Shown: piece after piece, positions 31,131-64,000 of the stretch
Numbering within the stretch: position 1 is the first letter of the stretch
Layout: every line of letters begins with the position of its first letter
DNA from: Brachyhypopomus gauderio
Lineage: Eukaryota > Chordata > Actinopteri > Gymnotiformes > Hypopomidae
Direction of reading: 5' to 3'
DNA: 64,000 bases
Assembly (NCBI RefSeq): GCF_052324685.1
Contig: NC_135218.1
Location: 10,250,516-10,314,515 of the forward strand
Translations under genes and position numbers: made by a program
Notes under the pieces: model-generated
Seen by the model: only the letters and a program-made list of their open reading frames with translations
Databases searched by the model: none
Told to the model about the DNA's origin: nothing

Positions 31131-34100
31131 CCTGGGCCATCTAGCAATGTTTTGCTGCTCCTGGGGGCTTGCTGATGGCACCCCAACTCTGATCAGTGAG
31201 TAAATCACAGGGCTGTGCTAATCATGGGTGGGTGGAGTGTGCTGGTACTAACCTGCGAGATGGAGAGGTTGGTCTGCCCAGACAGGCTGAGTTTCTCCTG
31301 CTCCGAGGGGTAAGCGTTGAGCCGATGCTCGTACAACCAGCTCCTCAGAATCTGCACGGATTCTTTGGGCAGGTTTCCGCGACGCCGGCGTTTCGCAGAG
31401 CCGCCCGCTCCCGCCGCCCCGGTGGAGAAGTTGAGCGGGTAGCTGTCGTCCTCGCACGGGTCACTATCCGACATGGCGGACATCTCCGGCTCGCCGCCTT
31501 GCTCTTCTTCAAATGCTGTGGAAACCAAGGCAACAGAGAACTTCATTAGCTTCAAATGAAAACACATAGGTAAGGGGAAGGATGTGCGTCAAGCCGACTG
31601 GAGAAAAGAGATTTGCTTGCTCTCCATTACCATGGGTAGTACCAAACTTGATACATCTGGTTTAATGAACAGGCATGTTGACAAAATGTAGATCAAACAC
31701 AGACCTGCGTGCATGGGCCTATTTTCCTTTAGCAATTATTCGCTACGAGTACATAGATGGTAGTAATTCAATTACGCAGAGAATAGAGTGATGTTTCAAC
31801 TACGGCATGCATCACAAATACCATAATCCAATCATGCAATGAAAGAGATGATAGTTTAGTACATTATGGTATGCGAGGCTTTGAACTAAAACTTCACAAC
31901 ATGATAAGGGTGTGCTGAAAGCATGTTGTCAGACACTGTGTCCTTGATTCATCTTTTCGCTTATAAACATGGCTGCAAACTGCCCATGTCTAATGTTGGT
32001 CTTCCAAAACCATCCCTTTTCAAATCACAATCCAGGGGACACAGCATCACGTAATGGGAACCCCTTCTCAAAGCTTCAGTTTAGAACTTTTCAATGAAGT
32101 TTCACAACTCACTGAGGTTTCAACCATGATCTGTAAAACTCACCAGGTTAAATAGTAGTGACCAACGAAACAGTTCTGTAATAACATCTAGATGTAGAAA
32201 TCACAGTAGGTGTGCATGACTGAATGCGACTGGGTAGAAGTAGCATTCTTACAAAAGGTTCAAAGCAGGCATCTTCAGAGCTGGGATAATGATTACCCGA
32301 GTCAAGGCAAACTCTCTTCAGAGGTGAGTGGGAGTGTCTCTGTCCTCCCTTTAATTTCCTCCCAGTCATAGCCTAGGCCTAATCTCTGGCTCCCCTCACC
32401 CAACCTGAACAAAATGGTGGGCCTGCTCAAGGCTTTCCTCATTAACCTGAAGTGAAAACTAGCAAGTGTCACATTAGGGTTGGTCTAAAAGAAAACAACC
32501 CACAACTGTATTCAAGAAAATTCAGTCTTAACAAGAACACAATCTGTTAAGAAACTTAATCCAAGTTAATTAATCCCCCCCCCCCCAATCTACCTAGTAC
32601 TCTAGGATTTAAGAAATAAGTCAATTTGTATTTATAGGAACTGTTTTCATTAACATAAAAGGGGGGAGGGTAATCACCAGTACTGTGACCAGAGTAAAAG
32701 AGGCAGATGCATAGATGAGATGGTGCAGGAAAGGGGGGGGGGGGTGTCATCAGGACTGTGGTGAGCACAGTAAACGGGGCACAGATGAGCTGGAAGAACC
32801 CCAGACTAAAGTAAACACTCTCACCATTAGAGAAGGAAAATAAACACTAGATTTCAGCCTAAAAGTACCTACATGTTTACGCGTGTTGCTTAAGATCCTG
32901 CTTGACATCGAGCACAGTGTCAAACTTAACACGTGTGTACAAAAAAGAGAATAAATAAATATCAAAACATTAGTTCAAACACTCATCATATCGGGTTTTT
33001 TTTATTTAAAAGACGTGTTTGCTGAATATTACTATAGAAATGTCTTGGCGGACAATTCAACAGAAATACGTTTGTGTAGATTGTCTCCCCCCTTGGTGTA
33101 ACCCGAACCCTAAGCGCAGTTAGAAATGTGGGAGTTCCTACGTTCCCGTCTAACAAAGGAGATTGTGTGTGCAGTATCCATCTGAAGCAGTGAGGAGTTT
33201 TAGTGGTCGTTTCCATTGACAAAGCTTGCGTTTCCCCTCCCTCCTGCAGACACGCAGCCTACAGTCGTATCGATGTCGCTGTTTCAGACGTGCGTCCGTT
33301 CCATTTCGTTAACAGAAACAGTGACGATCGATTCGCAAACAATCAACAATCCGATTGTAACGCCGATTGTTAATTGTGACGTAGACGCAGACTGTTCTGG
33401 TTTGACTTGAAAGGGTGAAAAGATGTGACGGTAACGCTTGGAGAAATGAAAGGGTTGCCAGTTGTTTTGTGGGTGCGGGGGGCTGGGCTGAGTTATTGAA
33501 TTGATCTGCTGTCAAATGATTTAGAGATTACTAAGATATCTAGTTGGCTAGATCAAAAAGTAGATTAAAAACAACTTTTCAAAAAATGTACATACTTACC
33601 TTTACAAAGGTTTGTCTATATTGAAGTTAATTCAGCAGAAGTAATAATAAGTAATACTACTAATCTCTAACCTAAATTAATTGAATTCGTTGTCTGAGGC
33701 AACAATGTCACAGAAAAGTTCTAAAATTTGCAACGAGCCAATTCAGACTAGTAACGTTACCGCGTAAAAACTTGGAGGGCACTATTTCAGATTTACAAAC
33801 GCAAGTAACACGAGGGCCAGGACGCTGGAAAGGACGTCGACAAACTTTCCCAGGCGTGCAACCAACCAGCGAGAGCAATTTATCACCGTTACAACAGCTA
33901 GTTAGCTAGCCAACCTAGCATTTTACCTCCAATTCCATAAACTCTAAATTTCCCCACGAGATCAAATACAATACGTAGAAAGCTAGCTGGCTAATCCCAC
34001 AGTTCACCCAGCTGTGTCCAAACGACCAGCTTTTACATAATCACCGACAATAACGGAATAAATCAAATTAGCCACATTATGCAACGCGACTTATTAATCC

Positions 34101-34449
34101 AGCACAAAAGAAACTCACCGATTTCTTATCAGAATTCTTACAAGGGGGAAATAATGTGAAATGGTGATGGTGGCTACAAAGCCCATGCAGCCGCGCTTGG
34201 ACATGCACGACCGTGGGTCTTTGGCAGGGACAGATGGACACCATGCTGGTCTCAGGAGATAGCCAGCCCAGTTAGCCCAGTGCGTCCACATTCAAACACA
34301 AACACACGCTGCATTCGCTCCCAACAAAAAGCCCCGATTCCTGTTCAAACCCAACACTCGCACGCACTTCCAGCCAGCCGTCGACCACTGTGGAAAATAA
34401 ATAAATACAACTGGCCAGACTCCACATTACCTCTTTTGGTAGATTTCAT
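29500..34449 (-). CDS. tgif2: TGIF2-type TALE homeodomain repressor
   Basis: Exons 34431-34449 (ATG at 34447-34449), 31253-31515 and 29500-30390 join in phase to 390 aa. A start at the internal ATG 31474 (MSDSD, the human TGIF2 start) would give 370 aa from the last two exons. TGIF proteins bind TG-interacting DNA elements and repress TGF-beta/SMAD and retinoid targets in the nucleus. The TALE homeodomain begins at [12 protein letters not shown] (about residue 48), has the AYP loop at 74-76 and the recognition helix [14 protein letters not shown] from 95; an intron falls just before it. [10 protein letters not shown] and MSDSD are TGIF2-like. The N-terminal YPLNFS and SVQIL resemble TGIF1. 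A conserved [11 protein letters not shown] with Thr-Pro sites and a [15 protein letters not shown] helix follow. Synteny with myl9 and dlgap4 supports tgif2. The C-terminal tail is longer than the human one (237 aa). Confidence 0.88.
31038..31130. repeat. (CA)n microsatellite in tgif2 intron
   Basis: About 40 CA units with a GC-containing start and one AA interruption near 31085, upstream (in transcript sense, downstream) of the homeodomain exon 31253-31515. Confidence 0.95.
31560..34420 (-). other. tgif2 intron 1
   Basis: No coding exon recognised. Strong minus-strand donors at about 33597 (AAAG|GTAAGTATG) and 34119 (ATCG|GTGAGT) suggest alternative 5' exons, as known for TGIF genes, but their starts cannot be fixed. 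Poly-C (about 32574-32586) and poly-G (about 32731-32744) runs are present. Confidence 0.4.
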
Positions 34450-34734
34450 CCTTCGTTGAATAATGTTTCCAAAAAAAAAAATCCGCAGCTTTCGAAGTTC
34501 CTTGGCGGAGAAATGCGTGTTTCCGACAAAACGGTGACAAGGGGAGCTGTTTTAGCCCAAGACAAGGTGTTGTTGCGGGCGTTCGTCCTCCTCAATCCCC
34601 TGATTCGACACGTCTGTGGGTACAACACGCCGAGGTGCGCTAGGATGTCTCGACGAGCCACTTTCCGTCCTTTAGCATAGTACCGAGCGCATCAAATCTT
34701 GTTGACAAATACGTGCAGGTTACCTGCAGTACAG

Positions 34735-34815
34735 CTACGCCAACTCTTATTCTGCCAGTGACAATAGTCCCTAATCCCGCCCCCAATGGCCCGATCAGCC
34801 AATCACAGGCCCGGC
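34735..34815 (-). promoter_or_regulatory. tgif2 promoter elements
   Basis: Two CCAAT boxes (about 34780-34784 and 34798-34802 on the + strand) and a GC box (CCCGCCCCC near 34773) cluster 300 bp upstream of the first coding exon, in a CpG-bearing stretch with no obvious TATA box. Confidence 0.55.
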
Positions 34816-34859
34816 CTGCTGATAGACAGCTCCGTGTCATCGCCGTTAAATGAGTGACA

Positions 34860-37800
34860 GCTCACTTGATGTGTTTTATTTCAAAATTATCCTCCAAAAT
34901 ATCTGTATTGAATTAATAGGTAATACTACTTAATTAGTTGTAACTAGTGGGTTGAATCATACTTTTTTTATATCTGATTAGGTATGATCTAGAAGATGGT
35001 TTTAGAACTACAAATTTAATCGTTTTTTCCAATATTTATAGCAATTATATATTTATAAAATTAAATATTTATAGCAAACTCCAGCCATTGGCCTTGTTTT
35101 ATAAAAAACGACCTATTTGCATGGTGCCAAAGCTGGTTTGTGTTGACCTGTGGGGTGCTTCATGTCGGCACGTAGGGGCTCTTCGACGTGTGATGCAAAC
35201 GCCTTTTTTGTATCAGTTTATTATTTCCTGCGCTTATTTACTTGCAGGTTAATCAAACTGAAACAGATTTACAGGTTTACACTAGTGTGATCTGGAATAA
35301 GTCGGAATAATGCAGTTTTCCACCTTTTCGGTAGGCCCATCACGTTAGTGGGCAAATTAAAGCCAGATATTAAAAAGGTAAGGCTGTGATGTATCGAGGG
35401 GGAAGCTCATTGTGAAGACACAAATCTTTTTCTCTCTCGATTACTAAGCGATAGTCCAAGCTTCACACATGACGTGAAATAAAATGTAAATGAAACACAA
35501 GGCACGATTTCATTTCACTTCATATCAATGCTTGGGACTTTGCCAAGGTTACCTCACCGTGCTTGAGGCGCTGAAAAAAGAAAGATGGAAAGTAAAGGAT
35601 TTGATTTCACTTCGCCTGTCTCGAGCTGTGCCAAGGTTACGTTGCAGTGGTTAAGTACACGTGGCTATATATAGCTTCCACACTAGCAACAATAAAAATG
35701 AAACAACCATAAAGTTTACTGTAGGCTGTAGGACAGCATAGCGAGCTACTGCAGCAGTCTTCGGGACGGTTGTGTGAGTATTGTCAGTGTTCCATGTTCT
35801 GGCTTTTGTAAGCCTACTAGCCTACTGCCATCAATCTACAGACCCCAGATTTCAATCCTATATGTAGAATGAAGGGAGGAAAACAACAGACACCTTTTTG
35901 GTTAACTTAACTCCATTTTATTACTAAAACAAAAACCCTTACATACACAGCCTAAAATCCATATAGCATTAGAGATATTGAACAAATCCTAGTCAGTAAA
36001 ATATGTGCTTGTCTCATAAAATATTGATTATCGATTGTTATAGGAATTTTTTTTTTTGTTTTTATTTTTTATTATTATTTTGCTACAGACTCTTGCATTA
36101 AGAGTATTGATTTCATCTTGGGCCCCATCCTACCCAAAGCAAAAACACGACCAGAAAAAGACAGGATGCTGAGAGCAAGAAAAGCTCATTTTTGCATGTT
36201 AGGCTGATGAAGACTGGGAGGAGTGGACACATACCTCCCAATGCAGGGTCACCTATCCGGGCTTCCCTTAACCCATCAGTGGAGGGGGGCTTTTTAATGC
36301 AGTTTAATGCTTTCTGCATTGTGCTGTGTGGGTCAGTCACTTAAGAGGTATATAGAAAGTTTATCTTTAGAATCCAAGCAGCAACCCAGATACTTTGCTG
36401 AAGTGCATCTCAAATGAAAATCGTTTGCAAAATATTCCAGGTCTTACAATTCCATGTGGGGCTTTTCCTGGTTTACAGAAAAGCACAACAGAGAGACAGA
36501 TTCCCAACTGTTCTCCACAGCTTTCAAGCACAATCCATTTTATATGAGACGTGTAGTGGTCTAGTGATCCTAAGGGAAGTCCACTACTACACTCAAGAAC
36601 ACAGGCTGGCAGAGCAAACCAAAGTCTGCAGTGCCTAAAAGAGGGTGGCGATGACCGCAAGGTAGAACAGTTTACTCGACTGGGAACCGTGAAAACCCTT
36701 ACACTATGAATAAATTAAACTAAAGTTCAAAGCAAATGAATTCTTAAAGAACACGTGTCGTAAGTGCAGTTATGGAAATGCATCAGCCCTCTGAGCACAA
36801 TACTCTGTTTAGTACAGCGTGATTTGAAAGGAAACCTGTGAGGAAATCCACACTTCTGTGGGAAATATGTGAACCGTTTTTTGAAATTGGCTTTCCATGG
36901 TCTTCCTCTTCTTTTAGTGGAGATTCATTTGTTACTTGGCCATTTTTTGAGGACAAATCTTGACAAATACGGAAGATCTCACACCCTTCTCACTACACCC
37001 GCTACTCTGGAGCTGGCCTCAGACAAAGCTCTCAGATACATCTGATGGGCTTTACCTCCTGGGAGGTAAACCTGGGAGCTGATGGCTCATTTTTACACTT
37101 TTACACTATTCAGCAACCAGCCCTACTGTCATGTAGAATAATCTCCAAGTGCTGTTTTGAAAATGTAAACAGCCTGGGCAGTAACTGTTTGAGGAGACAC
37201 TTTGTCCTAGAAAACCTTGGAAGGTTCCAGGTGACTTTTCCCCCTGCACGTGAAACACTGCTCCCGTTTATGTTCAAATCCTGCACCGCCGTGCAGGTCT
37301 CAGACCCCAAATACACACAGCGTCCCGGCCGCTCGGAAGGCCAGGTTCACCTGGGTTAGAAGTGGGTCTGATTAGTGACGGGTGTGCAGAGACGTGTCAG
37401 ACGTGTCTTTAATAAACCCTGAGCTGGGACAAAGCGGCAGGCCGTCGGTACACAAAGCCCCAGGCGTCAACGACCCACCCCCGCACCAAAAGGGCAGAGG
37501 CAGGGGAGAGGAGAGATCCCATTCACACCATTCTCCCAAAGCAGCCATGGGAGCCATCACTGGCTGCAACACAACACAGCAGACAAAAGGATTCACTCAC
37601 TTGACCATTTACTCATATGGAGCATTTGTGTGTGTGCTTAAAGAAAGCAGGTAGGGGTGATGGGTGTTTCTTTCTTAGTCAAAACATGCATATGTGGTTT
37701 TTTTTAAATGGAGATAAGAGGCATCATATGAGAGTACTCATCTTTAACTGGTCTGAATTTAAAGCTGCACTGGGAATTTGTGAGTGTAAAGCTCAAAACT

Positions 37801-39876
37801 TAATCCACAAAGGTCAGAAAGCCCTCTCCAATTGCCAGGAACTGTTTGGCACAACAGTGTGCTGACGAGCCTGAAGCCATTTTGTTAGGAAGGTGTGATG
37901 TCCTTCCTGCTGCCTATGAGCCAAATGAACCCCTATCACCCCTTAGGAAACTCAACCTGTTCCTTTAGATCCAACAGAGTTAAACTACTAACTGAAGAGG
38001 CATTTGCCTCAAAATCATAACCATTACTAAAGCAACACGGTTAAATTAAGACCTTTCAGCTGCCCTCAAAGCTCATAGAAGTAGTATGTATAATGAAACA
38101 CACCTAGCAGTGTGGAATTTTGTCTGGATCCATAATTTGATCCCAATGCCAACAGGTTTAGCTTCAGGAGACTTTGGGCTCATGATTAAAGCACATATGA
38201 AGCTTCTCCACCATTTTCTCAAAAATATAATAGAAGGTTAATTCAGCATCATTGCATGACATAAATTGTAGACTCGTTTAATGACCTGAAATGGCAGCCA
38301 AACAGTCCAAAGTCTGTAAAGTACCAGAATTTAATGAGATTTTCATTAAACAGTTTGATAGGATTACTGAAAAGTAATGTAATGTTAAACTGAAAGTACA
38401 CAGGGAAGAGAAAACAAATTAGACTATAAAAAATGCCTTCACTTTAACTATATAACGGCTCACTGACAATGTGCTTACAGCGACACCTACTGACTGTAGT
38501 GCCCACAATGACCACAGAGGGGTGCTATTTCTCCAAGGTTTCCTTTGAAGTTTTTTTTTTCTGAACTATATTTTTACTGCTGTTACTAGAAAATGGATAG
38601 CAAAACAAGCAAACAAAAAACATAAGCAGTGCCTGAATTCGAAATAATCCTGAAAGATTTCACTGGTATTATGATAATGAAGGATAAAAATATCTCCTAA
38701 CCTATGGCAAATAACTTTAAGACTCTTGGCTTTGTCTCTGGACATGGCACAGGCTGACAGGGGCTTTGGTGTGTGGTCAGTGCACACTGGCGAGTGGGGT
38801 GAGCTGCCCTCACCTCCTCCACCTGGGAGAGTGAGAAGGGTTACACACTTTGTGTGTGGTAGTGTTGTACAAGAACTCATTCCAACCCTCGTTAAAACTG
38901 CCACGCAAAAATAAAAACATGGACCTGACCATCCCCTCCCCCGTGATCGAATGGCAAAAGATTTAATTGAGAACTAAATGTTTTTTCCTGTCCCACATGT
39001 GGTCACATGGTGTGTCAGGACAGCGGAGCCAGAAGGGAACGATTAGTGACTTTTACCTTTCAGGGACTTTTAACTTTTTGGTTCTTCAGGCAAACGCAGC
39101 TCACAGCTCATGAGCGTGCCCGTGGAGGGAGCGGCGCCCGGCCGTGTTCTGAAGGCGGAGCGGGGCGGACGGCAGAACCGGCGCTCAGCGCTCCATTCTC
39201 TCCACACTCAGAGTGTACCGCAGAACCTCAGCCCCGAGGTTCACGGGCCTCGTGGGCCGCTGCTCAGAACGCCCTCGGCGTGAAGGGGCTCCTGCAGCAG
39301 GACTGAAAGTGTCGGACCAAACGAAGGAACAGGAAGACCGATATTTCGGAGAGGGCGGACACAGGGAGGGAGTCTGAGCATGAGAGGTTAGGCATGTGTG
39401 CTCTACTACAGACGTCTGGGTCTCTCCGGGGCAACAGGGCAGCAGTGGGGGCAGAAAAGCGTCCGTTTCGTGCCACACAGTAGATTTCTTATTCAAGATA
39501 TTACAACATTTAACAGTCTGATATGGAGTTTAGGTCATATTATTATCAATAATAATAATAGTAATAATAATAATAAATGTCATACTAACAGAGTCTATGT
39601 GAGGTTTTCCTTGGCAGTCTCTGAAAAGAGGAGCTCTTCATGTATTGTATGTGTGTCCATAATTTCCACTGTCCTTTTCTCAATTATATGTTGCCACAAA
39701 ACAAAAAATAAAAAAAAACCCAAACAAACAAAGCAGCGTTTTATACCGGAGTAAATTTGCGTGGTGTCATGTTGCCAGATTCCTTAAACCTCCCACTCCC
39801 TCCTCCCCACCATCCGCTCCCATCTGCTCCCATAACCACCACCACCTCCTCCTCTCCTCTCCTCCCCTCCCCTCTC
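34860..39876 (-). other. Between tgif2 promoter and dlgap4 stop; likely dlgap4 3' UTR in part
   Basis: No coding sequence recognised. A minus-strand AATAAA lies at about 35917-35922, which would allow a dlgap4 3' UTR of up to 4 kb, though nearer ends are possible. A 94-bp segment at 37115-37208 recurs at 44877-44970. An AATAAT-rich simple repeat lies at about 39543-39575. Confidence 0.35.
37115..37208 (+). repeat. 94-bp segment shared with 44877-44970
   Basis: Starts AACCAGCCCTACTGTCATGT and ends GAGGAGACACTTTGTCCT. It matches 44877-44970 at 90 of 94 positions in the same orientation. Confidence 0.9.

Positions 39877-64000
<24,124 letters not shown>

Overview
The window is vertebrate nuclear DNA, almost certainly from a ray-finned (teleost) fish. 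The genes are split by GT/AG introns. (CA)n/(TG)n microsatellites and minisatellites are abundant, Tc1- and hAT-type DNA transposons are present, and the proteins match vertebrate families. The run dlgap4, tgif2, myl9, lpin3 corresponds to the human 20q11-q12 neighbourhood. An otophysan fish is possible from the repeat types, but this is only an impression.

Layout. 395-1655 (-) holds the first three coding exons of tpra1, whose 3' part lies outside the window. 2696-3895 (-) is an intronless B30.2/SPRY coiled-coil protein. 6466-13024 (-) is a complete lipin gene, lpin3, with 18 coding exons that join in frame to 1066 codons plus stop. Its probable non-coding first exon lies near 19.4 kb, so intron 1 contains a Tc1-like transposon. 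myl9 runs on the + strand: a probable non-coding exon near 21.8 kb below an SRF (CArG) site, then coding exons at 24510-25569. It converges on tgif2 (-; coding exons 29500-30390, 31253-31515, 34431-34449). From 39877 to the right edge lies dlgap4 (-), with eleven exons in window and its 5' end beyond 64000. Its introns hold most of the mobile and satellite DNA: a 2-kb minisatellite with a 715-bp higher-order repeat, a hAT relic, a broken Tc1 relic, a 26-bp satellite with a three-unit super-period, and a second near-identical Tc1-like element.

The genes do not form an operon-like unit. Their products are a phosphatidate phosphatase/co-regulator (lpin3), a smooth-muscle/non-muscle myosin regulatory light chain (myl9), a TALE-homeodomain repressor (tgif2), a postsynaptic scaffold (dlgap4) and a seven-pass membrane protein (tpra1). 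I found no new biosynthetic or defence system. The most interesting structures are (1) a dlgap4 intron with (CA)n just after its donor and (UG)n abutting its acceptor, able to pair across the intron; (2) two almost identical Tc1-like copies inactivated by different single lesions; (3) a candidate 99-nt in-frame cassette exon in dlgap4; and (4) CtBP-motif-like peptides and an upstream in-frame start exon in tgif2. Exon boundaries were worked out by hand from splice sites, reading phase and family knowledge; no alignment or expression data were available.
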